From: Sphingobacteriales bacterium 46-32
GTDB lineage: Bacteria; Bacteroidota; Bacteroidia; Chitinophagales; Chitinophagaceae
Assembly: GCA_001898485.1 (NCBI GenBank)
Contig: MKTY01000020.1
Coordinates: forward strand, 1,447,203 to 1,511,202
Direction of reading: 5' to 3'
Length of the DNA stretch: 64,000 nucleotides
This document shows, in pieces, positions 1 to 8,561 of the stretch (position 1 is its first letter; every line of letters begins with the position of its first letter). Below the pieces are notes generated by a model. The model did not search any database, was not told where the DNA came from, and was given only the letters and a program-made list of their open reading frames with translations. The translations under genes were made by a program, and so were the position numbers.

Positions 1-477
1 AATGAAATATCCGTAGAAGGCTGGCACCCTTTCTGGACCCGGTACAGACAGCTTTATCAGCAAAGCCTGGCCAGTGCGGAAAAAGAAAATCAGCAGGCTT
101 TCGACCTGGTATTTGCCGATAAAACAGAAGCCTCCGCAGACCGGCAACTGTCGCCCGCGGCCAGCCGTGCGGCTCTGTTCATTATGCTGTATCGCGGCTA
201 CCCGGTGCTGCAACTGCCTTTTCAGCTACTCAACGGATTACTGGAAATAGATGAGCAGCTCAGCTCCTGGCGTTACCGCCATATGAATATGGTGCACCGC
301 ATGATTGGCACACGCATTGGCACCGGTGGCAGTACCGGCAAAGACTACCTGCGCGCTGCGGCCGACAAACATTATATCTTCCGTGAAGTAGCCCAGCTTA
401 CCAGTTTCCTGATAGAACGGCGCAGACTACCACAGTTGCCCATTGCCATGGAGCGAAAACTGGGATTCGCGATATAA
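1..477 (+). CDS. Tryptophan 2,3-dioxygenase family protein, C-terminal part (5' end outside window)
   Basis: The frame is open from base 1 and ends at the TAA at 475-477, giving 158 visible residues. The stretch WRYRHMNMVHRMIGTRIGTG followed by GSTGKDYLR matches the haem- and substrate-binding region of tryptophan 2,3-dioxygenase, the cytosolic haem enzyme that opens the indole ring of L-tryptophan to N-formylkynurenine at the head of the kynurenine route. The HMNMVHR segment lies where family members carry the proximal haem histidine, and GTGGSTG is the usual glycine-rich loop. The N-terminal half cannot be checked, so a related family member with another substrate is possible. No other kynurenine genes lie in the window. 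The downstream gene is convergent. Confidence 0.85.
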   Translation, partial: NEISVEGWHPFWTRYRQLYQQSLASAEKENQQAFDLVFADKTEASADRQLSPAASRAALFIMLYRGYPVLQLPFQLLNGLLEIDEQLSSWRYRHMNMVHRMIGTRIGTGGSTGKDYLRAAADKHYIFREVAQLTSFLIERRRLPQLPIAMERKLGFAI

Positions 478-483
478 ATATTC

Positions 484-529
484 ATTGGTTGGTCTCAGAC
501 CAACCAAAAAAGGTCTGAGACCAACCAAT
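484..529. terminator. Perfect 18-bp inverted repeat between convergent genes (GGTCTCAGACC palindrome)
   Basis: Arms 484-501 and 512-529 are exact reverse complements around a 10-nt A-rich loop. Each arm also contains the self-complementary GGTCTCAGACC. The element starts 7 nt after the first gene's stop codon and ends 5 nt before the end of the convergent hydrolase gene, so it is well placed as a two-way terminator, although there is no clean U-run. A relative occurs at 21502-21566. Confidence 0.6.
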
Positions 530-533
530 GGAA

Positions 534-1424
534 TTACATAAATCGACCCTGACCGCTAATGGTTTTATACGGTGTTTTGAAAAACCGCTCCACGGTTTTA
601 TTAAATTCATCTTTGTAGAGAATAGGCACAGAGTGTCCGGAACCAGGCACAATCCAGAGGTAGGCGCGGGGCAGGCTTTTGTAGATAAGCAGTGTATGTT
701 CTTCCCTGATCACATCATGATCTCCGCCAATTATCAATGCGGGAGCTTTTATCTGGCCCAGACTGGCGGGGTCAATATGCGGTTGGGTACAGAGCAGGCG
801 CAGTAGTTTAAAGCTGCTTTTTTCTATGGCATTGAGTGTGGGTTTGGCCGCCAGTGCTTCGTACGAAGGCCGAACCAGGTCCCATACCTCCTGGGGTACT
901 GCAGTTGTATCGGGCTGCAGATTGGCGCCTACCAGGGCCATTTTCTTTACTTTTTCGGGGTGGCGCAGGGCCAGCAGCAAACCATTAATGCCGCCATCGC
1001 TCCAGCCGATCACATAAGCGGAGTCTATTTTCAGCGAATCGAGTAAAGCTGCATAGTCGTCGGCCATCATTTCATAGGTCAGCGAATCGTTACTGTAATC
1101 GTGGGAGCGTCCCTGGGCCCGGTTGTCGGCAATGATTACTTTATAGTGCTGGGCAAAATAGGGAATCTGATAAATGAAATTGTTGATTGAGCCGCCATTG
1201 CCGTGAATAATGAGAAGAGGTTCGCCGCTGCCATATACCTCATAATACATTTTAAAGCCGCGACCCGAGAAGTATTTTCCTGTTTCTTTATTATGTCCAT
1301 ACGGCACAGCCTTAGGATCTTTTAAGGCGGCTTCAAATTCTCCCATCAGTTTTTCGGCATCTACCTGCGCATGTGCGAGAGCAACCGTAAGTACCAGCGA
1401 TATCAGTGAAAAAAGTCGGATCAT
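534..1424 (-). CDS. Exported alpha/beta-hydrolase
   Basis: This 296-residue protein begins with a clear signal peptide (MIRLFSLISLVLTVALAHAQ). A canonical alpha/beta-hydrolase fold follows: oxyanion-hole HGNGG near residue 94, nucleophile elbow GWSDGG, an acidic residue in GGDHD, and a late catalytic histidine in GSGHS. It is probably a periplasmic or surface esterase or related hydrolase; the substrate cannot be read from the sequence. It is a single gene, convergent with the dioxygenase and preceded by the terminator of the next minus-strand gene, so it needs its own promoter in the short gap after 1424. The final residues (KTISGQGRFM) extend past the usual fold end and look non-conserved. 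Confidence 0.85.
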   Translation of the reverse strand: MIRLFSLISLVLTVALAHAQVDAEKLMGEFEAALKDPKAVPYGHNKETGKYFSGRGFKMYYEVYGSGEPLLIIHGNGGSINNFIYQIPYFAQHYKVIIADNRAQGRSHDYSNDSLTYEMMADDYAALLDSLKIDSAYVIGWSDGGINGLLLALRHPEKVKKMALVGANLQPDTTAVPQEVWDLVRPSYEALAAKPTLNAIEKSSFKLLRLLCTQPHIDPASLGQIKAPALIIGGDHDVIREEHTLLIYKSLPRAYLWIVPGSGHSVPILYKDEFNKTVERFFKTPYKTISGQGRFM

Positions 1425-1451
1425 GGGTCATTAGTTTTGGGTTAAGGTATT

Positions 1452-1488
1452 AAAAAAGGCGACCCGCTTTTGAGCGTTCGCCTTTTTT
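1452..1488 (-). terminator. Intrinsic terminator for the 1511-1978 gene
   Basis: Stem AAAAAAGGCGA (1452-1462) pairs perfectly with TCGCCTTTTTT (1478-1488). Read on the minus strand it lies 22 nt after the stop codon of the small outer-membrane-type gene and ends in a U-run. The symmetric A/T tails mean it could work in either direction. Confidence 0.8.
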
Positions 1489-1510
1489 AATGGATCTTTT
1501 ATATGGATGA

Positions 1511-1978
1511 TCAGAAGGTATAGCGGATACCAAGGCCACCCCAGCCACCGTAAAAACCACGGCCGGAACCAAACTCAATGCTGGGCTGCCAGTCGAGCGA
1601 TACGTTGATGGGAGCTCCGTTGAATTTGTAGTCCAGACCCAGTACACCATCCAGACCTACATAAGCACCGTCGCCATATTTGGTACCATAAAAACCAACG
1701 TGGGCGCCAGGGCCGATATACCACTTAAGTCCTTGAGCATCACTGATATCGCCATGAATTTCGTAGAGGGCTGTAAAGCGAACACCGTGGCCATAGAAAT
1801 AGGCAATGGCCTCACCCGCATGATTTTCTGAGAAGAAATGTTTCAGCGAAATACCGCCACCGTCCCATACTTTCACACCCAGTGCGGTGGTATAGGAACT
1901 ACTGTTGGCGCTTTTGCTTTGGGCCTGTGCGGCTACTGAAAACAATAAAACTGCTGCTGCGAATACTACTTTTCTCAT
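1511..1978 (-). CDS. Small secreted, outer-membrane beta-barrel-like protein
   Basis: The product has 155 residues and a signal peptide (MRKVVFAAAVLLFSVAAQAQ). The mature part is rich in glycine, tyrosine and phenylalanine with alternating hydrophobic strands (for example GLDYKFNGAPINVSLDWQPSIEF) and ends in a short strand with C-terminal phenylalanine (GIRYTF). That is typical of small outer-membrane barrels of the opacity/OmpW-like type in Bacteroidota. I do not recognise a specific family and no ligand can be inferred. The gene is monocistronic with its own terminator downstream. The start is well supported by the signal peptide immediately after the ATG. Confidence 0.75.
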   Translation of the reverse strand: MRKVVFAAAVLLFSVAAQAQSKSANSSSYTTALGVKVWDGGGISLKHFFSENHAGEAIAYFYGHGVRFTALYEIHGDISDAQGLKWYIGPGAHVGFYGTKYGDGAYVGLDGVLGLDYKFNGAPINVSLDWQPSIEFGSGRGFYGGWGGLGIRYTF

Positions 1979-2331
1979 AATTTACTTTTTGTGGAAGAAA
2001 AAGTTCAATGCTTTATACGCGCAGATACCCATTTTTGTGCCAAAAATTACTTCGCCACCAGGTAACCGGTTATTTAGTAAACCGGCAAAACAGAAGAATT
2101 CACAGGTACAAATAATAGAATACGCGCAAAGCCGTTACATGTTAACGAGGCAAAGATAAAGAGATCGAAAGATTAAAATGAGTAAAACGTGCAAACCTGC
2201 GGCAGCACAGTGTTTGCGCAAAAACATATTCTTCTTCGTTTCTGAAAATAAATCTGATACTACAGCGTTGGTACTTTGCTAAATCCAATTATTTCCTCCA
2301 ACTTTGCACACATTAAATCCAATAAATAAGA
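1979..2331. other. Divergent intergenic region between barrel gene and mreB
   Basis: This 353-bp gap holds the divergent promoters of the barrel gene and the mreB operon. The only element I can support is the mreB promoter near its right end. The rest is AT-rich sequence without a convincing ORF, RNA fold or repeat. Confidence 0.5.
2275..2306 (+). promoter_or_regulatory. Likely promoter of the mreBCD-mrdA-rodA operon
   Basis: A TTTG (2275-2278) is followed after 20 nt by CAACTTTG (2299-2306), one mismatch from the Bacteroidota -7 consensus TAnnTTTG. This matches the phylum's -33/-7 spacing. It would place the transcript start about 20 nt before the mreB ATG at 2332. Confidence 0.6.
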
Positions 2332-3357
2332 ATGGGACTTTTTAACTGGTTTACACAAGAGATAGCCATGGACCTTGGCACGGCTAACACCCTCATTATT
2401 CATAACGATGAAGTGGCGGTGAATGAGCCGAGTATTGTCGCGTTGAACCGCAACAATCCCAAAGAGGTGCTGGCCGTGGGAAAGAAGGCATTGATGATGC
2501 ACGAAAAGACCCATGAAAGTATCCGCACAGTTCGCCCGCTGAAGGATGGCGTAATTGCCGACTTCAACGCTGCCGAGCTGATGATCCGCGAGCTGATCAA
2601 GCTGGTGTATCCCAAAAAGCCCCTGTTTCCGCCCAGCTGGCGTATGATGATCTGTATTCCCAGTTCCATCACTGAAGTAGAAAAACGTGCGGTACGTGAC
2701 AGTGCCGAGCAGGCCGGTGCCAAAGAGGTCTACCTGCTGCATGAGCCTATGGCTGCCGCTCTGGGTATAGGCATCGATGTGGAAGAACCCGTGGGTAATA
2801 TGATCATTGATATCGGTGGTGGTACTACCGGTATCACAGTGATAGCCCTGGCCGGTATCGTATGCGATCAGAGCATTCGTATTGCAGGCGATGAGTTTAC
2901 TGCCGATATTATGGAAGCCCTGCGCCGCTATCATAGCCTGCTCATTGGTGAGCGTACTGCCGAGCAGATCAAGATCAATGTAGGCGCTGCCATGAAAGAT
3001 CTTGACAATCCGCCCGAAGATATTCCTGTAAACGGACGTGACCTGGTAACAGGTATTCCCAAACAGATCATGGTAAGCTACCAGGAAATTGCAGAAGCAC
3101 TGGATAAAAGCATCTTTAAGATAGAGGAAGCTATCCTGAAAGCGCTGGAACAGACGCCACCGGAACTCGCGGCCGATATCTACCGCCGCGGACTCTACCT
3201 TACCGGCGGCGGCGCTTTGTTAAGAGGCCTTGACAAAAGGTTAAGCCAAAAAATCAAATTACCGGTGCATGTAGCCGATGATCCCCTGAAAAGTGTGGTT
3301 CGTGGTACGGGTATTGCACTGAAGAACTACGATAAGTATCCATTTGTGATGCGATAA
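2332..3357 (+). CDS. mreB: Rod shape-determining protein MreB
   Basis: The product has 341 residues, the normal length for this bacterial actin. It polymerises under the inner membrane and organises lateral wall synthesis. Visible signatures are phosphate-1 loop MDLGTANTLI near residue 13, phosphate-2 DIGGGTTGITV, and adenosine motif TGGGALLRGLDKRLS near the end. The N-terminal MGLFNWFT is the amphipathic membrane-binding helix typical of MreB. It is first in a same-strand cluster with mreC, mreD, mrdA and rodA, the whole elongasome core, and a Bacteroidota-type promoter precedes it. Confidence 0.97.
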   Translation: MGLFNWFTQEIAMDLGTANTLIIHNDEVAVNEPSIVALNRNNPKEVLAVGKKALMMHEKTHESIRTVRPLKDGVIADFNAAELMIRELIKLVYPKKPLFPPSWRMMICIPSSITEVEKRAVRDSAEQAGAKEVYLLHEPMAAALGIGIDVEEPVGNMIIDIGGGTTGITVIALAGIVCDQSIRIAGDEFTADIMEALRRYHSLLIGERTAEQIKINVGAAMKDLDNPPEDIPVNGRDLVTGIPKQIMVSYQEIAEALDKSIFKIEEAILKALEQTPPELAADIYRRGLYLTGGGALLRGLDKRLSQKIKLPVHVADDPLKSVVRGTGIALKNYDKYPFVMR

Positions 3358-3417
3358 AAAGGACCGCAGCTCAGCCTGCCCGGTAAAGGCTTGCTGTCTG
3401 ATCACGGTGTTATTCCC

Positions 3418-4296
3418 ATGCGCAATATTTTTAATTTTCTTCGCCGCTCTTCAACAGTTATCCTGTTTCTGCTGCTGCAGGGGCTGGCTATCTGGTTTCT
3501 GATTACCTACAACAAATATTACCGGGCCAAAGGCATGGGCATGGCCAATGAGGTAACCGGGTGGTTCAACACACGCTACAATACTCTCGAAGATTTCTTC
3601 CGCATGAAGGAAGAAAATAAACGACTTCTGCATCTCAACGATTCACTCATGAACCTGCTTTCGTCCAACTTCGTAAAGCAGGATACCAATATGCGTGTTG
3701 TAAGAGACAGCCTGCCTTTTGACACTACTGGTACATACCGGCAGTGGATATGGCGCGATGCTCAGGTAGTCTATTCTACCGTGGGATCTCCCAATAACTA
3801 TATACAGATCAACCGGGGCTCCAATCAGGGAATAAGTGACGATATGGGTGTCTTCAGTTCGGATGGCGGACTGGTAGGTAAGGTCGTCAATGTTGGGCCC
3901 AACTTCAGTCAGGTCATGAGCCTTATTCACATGCGCAGCAATACGCAGGTGATGGTAAAACGTACCGGCAGTGCCGGTAAACTTACCTGGGATGGTAAAG
4001 ACCCACGCATACTCACCCTCAGTAATATCTCAAAAAGTGACTCGCTGGGTCGCGGAGATACTATTGTAACAGGTAAGTATTCCTATAGCTACCCCCCAGG
4101 TCACATGGTAGGTACTATCGAAGAGATTGTTCCTGACAACTCTACCAGCTTCTATGTGCTGCGTATTAAGACCAAGGCCAATTTTGCCGAGCTGCAGCAG
4201 GTAATGGTAGTAGAAGACCTGCAGGCTACAGAACAAAAACAATTAAACAGGGCAACGATTCAGAAAGTAGAAGAAGGTAAAAAACAAAATCAGTGA
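3418..4296 (+). CDS. mreC: Rod shape-determining protein MreC
   Basis: From the ATG at 3418 the protein has 292 residues: a short cytoplasmic MRNIFNFLRR, one membrane helix (about 11-30), a coiled-coil stretch including RMKEENKRLLHLNDSLMNLL, and the periplasmic double beta-barrel domain with GSNQGISDDMGVFSSDGGLV. MreC links MreB to the periplasmic wall-synthesis enzymes. An in-frame ATG exists at 3391, but it would add nine polar residues before the conserved N-terminus, so 3418 is preferred. The stop overlaps the GTG start of mreD by 4 nt, implying translational coupling. Confidence 0.93.
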   Translation: MRNIFNFLRRSSTVILFLLLQGLAIWFLITYNKYYRAKGMGMANEVTGWFNTRYNTLEDFFRMKEENKRLLHLNDSLMNLLSSNFVKQDTNMRVVRDSLPFDTTGTYRQWIWRDAQVVYSTVGSPNNYIQINRGSNQGISDDMGVFSSDGGLVGKVVNVGPNFSQVMSLIHMRSNTQVMVKRTGSAGKLTWDGKDPRILTLSNISKSDSLGRGDTIVTGKYSYSYPPGHMVGTIEEIVPDNSTSFYVLRIKTKANFAELQQVMVVEDLQATEQKQLNRATIQKVEEGKKQNQ

Positions 4297-4826
4297 GTGA
4301 TCTGCTGCGAAATATCGTCCGATTTATACTGTTTATCCTGGTGCAGGTATATGTGCTCAATAAGATACCCCATCTGCATCAGTATATAGTGCCCTATATC
4401 TATTTCCTGTTCATTCTCTGGCTTCCTTTCAGTATCTCAAGATCAGCTCTGCTCATTATCGCTTTTATTACCGGTCTCAGCCTCGACTACTTTACGATCA
4501 CCCCGGGTCTGCATGCGGCGGCCTGTGTGCTCATCGCCTTCATTCGCCCGTTTCTTATCAACCTGCTGGTGCCCAAAGACTCATCAGAGTTCAACTACCG
4601 CGAACCTTCGCCACGTGCCATGGGATGGACACCCTACCTGGTATATGCTCTTGTGCTCACCTTTATTCACCATACCTATATGGTATTGCTGCAATGGTTC
4701 TCAGTAGGAAATATCCTGGCATTTCTTATCAAGATTGTCGCCACTACAGCTATCAGCATGCTGCTCATCATTACAACAGAATTGCTGTTTCCACGCCGCC
4801 TCAAGTTCAGAACCAACACGGCTTAA
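4293..4826 (+). CDS. mreD: Rod shape-determining protein MreD
   Basis: The product is a 177-residue integral membrane protein with about five hydrophobic segments, starting at a GTG that overlaps the mreC stop (GTGA). Sequence conservation in MreD is weak, so the call rests on size, topology and its fixed place between mreC and the PBP2 gene. MreD is an inner-membrane partner of MreB and MreC in the elongasome. The motif GLSLDYF in a membrane segment fits the family. Confidence 0.85.
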   Translation: MSDLLRNIVRFILFILVQVYVLNKIPHLHQYIVPYIYFLFILWLPFSISRSALLIIAFITGLSLDYFTITPGLHAAACVLIAFIRPFLINLLVPKDSSEFNYREPSPRAMGWTPYLVYALVLTFIHHTYMVLLQWFSVGNILAFLIKIVATTAISMLLIITTELLFPRRLKFRTNTA

Positions 4827-4992
4827 CAGCAGGGTGCTGTTAAAGAAATGCAATAAAACATATCGTGTTTTTCCCTGTGAAATTTAGTGCAACAAAGATT
4901 TGGAAAGCGGCGCAGGTATTTCGTACTTTGTAAGTATAAATTTCCATTCTCTTACCCGAAAAGGGTGTTACCTCATACATTGTACTTAAGCC

Positions 4993-7107
4993 ATGTCTGT
5001 GTTTAACCAGTCCCGGAGTCGTGTGATACGGCTGATTTTCTTACTATCCTTTGTGGTGATAATAGCACAATTGATGAACCTGCAGGTGTTTTCCAGCAAG
5101 TACAGTCAACTGGCTATGGACAATGCGGTCTTTCCCAAGATCGTATACCCCGAGCGCGGAATCATTTATGACCGGAAAGGCAGGGCCATTCTCAATAATG
5201 CCATCATGTTTGATCTGATGGTAACACCTGTAGAAGTTAAAAACTTTGACACGCTGGCTTTTTGCAAACTGATGGAAGTGGATACAGCTGATTTTGTAAA
5301 ACGTATCCGCGATGCTGTATTTAAAAATGGCCGGATGCGTCCTTCTGCATTTCAGTCATTGCTTACACCGCAGCTACAGGCACGGTTTGAAGAAAACAGC
5401 TGGCGTTTTCCGGGCTTTGCCCTGGTTGAGCGTCCGGTGCGGGTATATCCCTATAATGTCGCAGCACATTTGCTGGGCTATGTGAGTGAGGTAGATAAAG
5501 GAGATATCGAACGGTCCAGTAACTTTTACCGTATGGGAGACTATATCGGTAAAAACGGGTTGGAGTCGCATTATGAGAAAGTACTGATGGGGCAGCGCGG
5601 GGTCAAGTACATGATCAAGGATAATCATAACCGGCTGGTAGGACAATATGAAAATGGCATTTTTGATACAGCAGCTATAGCCGGTCGTGGCCTTCGTACC
5701 ACTATTGATGTGGACTTGCAAACCCTTGCGGAAAATATGATGGCCAACAAAGTAGGGGCTGTGGTGGCTATCGACCCTAAAACGGGCGGTATACTCGCCA
5801 TGGCCTCCGGTCCCATATTTAACCCCAACGAACTTACCGGGCCTGATAAGGGAAAGAATTATTCACGCATGCTGCTCGATGTGGCCAATCCGTTTCTGAA
5901 CCGGGCTATCCAGGGCCGTTATGAGCCGGGCTCTACCTTTAAACCGCTGGGTGCATTGATCGCTCTGGATGAGGGACTCATTACTCCCTCCTTTGGCTAT
6001 CCCTGTCCCGGTTATTATATCGGCTGTGGTATTGGCAAGCCCAAGTGCCTTCACAGCGGCGGCGGTCACTCCGCCAATCTTCGGAACGCTATTGCCTTTA
6101 GTTGCAACTCTTATTTCACTCACATGTATCGCCTGGCTGCTGACAATCCGCAGTATGGTGGTGTAAAAAAAGGATACATGAAATGGCGTGAATATCTCAA
6201 CGGTTTTGGCTGGGGCAACCGGTTGGGTGTGGATCTGCCCAGCGAAGACAGAGGCTTTATTCCCGATACATCTGTATATAACAAGGAATATCGCGGCAGC
6301 TGGAGCAGCTGTACCAATCTGACCCTCGGTATTGGCCAGGATAAAATGGGGGTGACTCCGCTGCAGATGGCCAATGCCATGTGTGTGATCGCCAATAAAG
6401 GATATTACTATACGCCTCATTTCGTAAAAAGTATTGATGATCCCCAGCCGGAAGACACAGCGTTTCTCAATCCATATAAGATCCGGCATGAGGTGCTTAC
6501 TCATATTCCGGAAGAAAACTACAAAGCCGTCATGGATGGTATGGAAGATGTGGTAACGAATGGTACGGCGCGTATTGTCCGCATTCCCAATATTGCCATC
6601 TGCGCCAAAACGGGGACAGCCGAAAAATTCACCATCCTCGATGGTAAAAAGATCAAGCTCGATGACAATGCCATGTTTGTTTGCTTTGCTCCCAAAGACG
6701 ATCCTAAAATAGCCATTGCTGTTGCCGTGGAAAATGCCGGTTATGGCGGTACCTGGGGTGGCCCCATAGCGCGCGTGCTGATGGAGAAATACCTGAATGA
6801 TACCATCAGCAAAGCCAGCATGGCAGATTATGAACGTATTTCCAATACCAACAAGATGCCCAAACACCTGAAACGGTTACAGTTCAAAACAGACTCTATC
6901 CGTGCACGCCAGTGGTTTGAACTGCGTAAAGACAGCTCTTATATCCGGAAATATATCAGCACCACAGTAAGTCCTTTTAATGACAACAGCTTGCCGTTGC
7001 AGCCTGCTGCGCCGGTACGCCCTTATTCGTCGCAAACCTGGCTGGCTGTTTTGCCCGACAACAGAAATACTTATTCAACTCAACCTGTAGCCCGTAACCG
7101 CGCATGA
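4993..7107 (+). CDS. mrdA: Penicillin-binding protein 2 (elongasome transpeptidase)
   Basis: The 704-residue protein has one N-terminal membrane helix (about 13-30), a PBP dimerisation domain containing YPERGIIYDRKG, and a transpeptidase domain. The active-site tetrad S314-T-F-K317, the SxN motif S370-C-N372 and K539-T-G are all visible. It cross-links peptidoglycan during cell elongation together with RodA. Between the SxxK and SxN motifs lies a short cysteine- and glycine-rich insertion (CPGYYIGCGIGKPKCLHSGG) that resembles the zinc-binding loop reported for some PBP2 proteins. A polar tail of about 60 residues follows the catalytic domain. Its stop overlaps the rodA start by 4 nt. Confidence 0.95.
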   Translation: MSVFNQSRSRVIRLIFLLSFVVIIAQLMNLQVFSSKYSQLAMDNAVFPKIVYPERGIIYDRKGRAILNNAIMFDLMVTPVEVKNFDTLAFCKLMEVDTADFVKRIRDAVFKNGRMRPSAFQSLLTPQLQARFEENSWRFPGFALVERPVRVYPYNVAAHLLGYVSEVDKGDIERSSNFYRMGDYIGKNGLESHYEKVLMGQRGVKYMIKDNHNRLVGQYENGIFDTAAIAGRGLRTTIDVDLQTLAENMMANKVGAVVAIDPKTGGILAMASGPIFNPNELTGPDKGKNYSRMLLDVANPFLNRAIQGRYEPGSTFKPLGALIALDEGLITPSFGYPCPGYYIGCGIGKPKCLHSGGGHSANLRNAIAFSCNSYFTHMYRLAADNPQYGGVKKGYMKWREYLNGFGWGNRLGVDLPSEDRGFIPDTSVYNKEYRGSWSSCTNLTLGIGQDKMGVTPLQMANAMCVIANKGYYYTPHFVKSIDDPQPEDTAFLNPYKIRHEVLTHIPEENYKAVMDGMEDVVTNGTARIVRIPNIAICAKTGTAEKFTILDGKKIKLDDNAMFVCFAPKDDPKIAIAVAVENAGYGGTWGGPIARVLMEKYLNDTISKASMADYERISNTNKMPKHLKRLQFKTDSIRARQWFELRKDSSYIRKYISTTVSPFNDNSLPLQPAAPVRPYSSQTWLAVLPDNRNTYSTQPVARNRA

Positions 7108-8441
7108 GCCAAAAGAATCCCGCTATTTCAAAAGGTATTGACTGGAGCCTGGTATGGATCTACCTGCTGCTGGCCAGCATTGGCGTTATGGCCATCTTCG
7201 GCGCTACCTACAAGGAAGGCGACCCCATCGTACAAACCTTTCTCAATTTCAGCACCGATTACAGCAAGCAGCTTTATTTCTTTGGGGTAGGACTGGTGTT
7301 GGGGTTATTCATTCTGCTTACAGACAGTAAGTTTTTTGCAGCCACAGCCAATATATGGTATGCCGGCGGGGTCTTTATGATGCTGCTGGTATTTCCGTTT
7401 CACTCCAATATCAAGGGTACGGAATCGATTATAAGGTTGGGCGGCTTCAATTTTCAGCCGGCCGAGTTTTGTAAAATATGTGTGGCACTCGCACTGGCCA
7501 AATACCTGTCGCGTCCCGATACAGATTTTACCAAAACCCGTTCACAATTGATTGCTGCCTGTATTACGTTGCTGCCCGCAGCACTGGCTATCATGCAAAA
7601 GGAAACAGGTCTTGCATTGGTATTCTTCTCTTTCTTTCTGGTAATGTATCGCGAAGGGTTGCCTTCGGGTATCCTGGTCATTGGGTTTGCTGTGGCGGTA
7701 CTGGTGGTGGCAACTTTGCTGCTGGAGAAAAATACGCTGGCGGTCATTCTGCTGGGACTTGGGTTGGCAGTACTGCTGATTATGAGACGTCAGATTCGGC
7801 GCAATAAATCGATCCTTATAAAGATCATCCTCATCACATTGGGGTGCATCCTGATACAGCGTTTTGGTGTACCATTTATTTTCAAAAATGTACTGGCCAA
7901 ACACCAGGTAGAGCGTATCTATAGTACCATTGGCCGCGATGTGCCCGAAGAATATATGAAAGGGGAGGCCACTGTAGATGATAAAGGTAAAAAAACCAAT
8001 ACTGCCGATTACAACGTAAAACAATCCAAAATAGCTATTGGCAGCGGTGGCGTGCTGGGTAAAGGATTATTAAAAGGTACACAGACCCGTTATGGTTTTG
8101 TGCCCGAGCAGCGCACAGATTTTATTTTCGACACCATTGGCGAAGGATTTGGTTTTGTAGGCAGCCTGGTGCTGCTGGGAATTTATCTGCTCTTGCTATT
8201 CCGCATCGTTACTATTGCAGAACGGCAGCGAAGTGTGTTCAGCCGCTGTTACGCCTATGGAGTGGCTGCTGTATTCTTTTTTCATATAGGGATTAATATT
8301 GCCATGACCATAGGTCTGGCTCCAGTAATCGGTATTCCGCTGCCATTTATCAGCTATGGGGGAACATCATTGCTCACCAATACCATTTTGCTGTTTATAC
8401 TTGTAAGACTGGATGCGGACAGGCAGATGGTTCTTCGGTAG
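7104..8441 (+). CDS. rodA: Peptidoglycan glycosyltransferase RodA
   Basis: This 445-residue SEDS-family protein has about ten membrane helices and is the elongasome glycan polymerase paired with PBP2. The family signature occurs near the C-terminus (GLAPVIGIPLPFISYGGTS), and the conserved aspartate loop in EQRTDFIFDTIGEGFGF is present. It starts within the last codons of mrdA (ATGA overlap). A long extracellular loop with KGEATVDDKGKKTN is present, as often seen in Bacteroidota RodA. The stop codon abuts a 34-bp inverted-repeat arm that encloses the next gene. Confidence 0.95.
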   Translation: MSQKNPAISKGIDWSLVWIYLLLASIGVMAIFGATYKEGDPIVQTFLNFSTDYSKQLYFFGVGLVLGLFILLTDSKFFAATANIWYAGGVFMMLLVFPFHSNIKGTESIIRLGGFNFQPAEFCKICVALALAKYLSRPDTDFTKTRSQLIAACITLLPAALAIMQKETGLALVFFSFFLVMYREGLPSGILVIGFAVAVLVVATLLLEKNTLAVILLGLGLAVLLIMRRQIRRNKSILIKIILITLGCILIQRFGVPFIFKNVLAKHQVERIYSTIGRDVPEEYMKGEATVDDKGKKTNTADYNVKQSKIAIGSGGVLGKGLLKGTQTRYGFVPEQRTDFIFDTIGEGFGFVGSLVLLGIYLLLLFRIVTIAERQRSVFSRCYAYGVAAVFFFHIGINIAMTIGLAPVIGIPLPFISYGGTSLLTNTILLFILVRLDADRQMVLR

Positions 8442-8561
8442 GTATAAAAAGTATAAAGGTTTAAAAGTTTAAAGAGTTTAAAGGGTATAAAGAGAGACTT
8501 TTACCTTCAGCCCTTCTACCTTTCACCTTACTTATAACTTATTACTTAAAACTTATTACTC
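8441..8561. repeat. Left inverted-repeat arm flanking the MBL-fold gene
   Basis: Bases 8441-8474 are a perfect reverse complement of 9385-9418 (34 bp, no mismatch). Inside it, 8504-8561 is a weaker inverted match to 9289-9358, sharing CCTTC, ACCTTACTT and TAAAACTTATTACT. The arm begins on the last base of the rodA stop codon and ends directly before the MBL-gene ATG. The same TTTAAA/TATAAAG and AACTTATTACT words recur at 23700-23780, 31960-32010, 36781-36826, 44401-44480 and 47826-47910. Confidence 0.85.

Noticed and set aside
2260-2934. 224-codon open frame antisense to mreB
   Set aside because: Overlaps mreB and its promoter; no recognisable protein features.
5863-6867. 334-codon open frame antisense to mrdA
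   Set aside because: Complement of the PBP2 catalytic domain; composition is typical of a reverse-frame shadow and there is no promoter or ribosome site.
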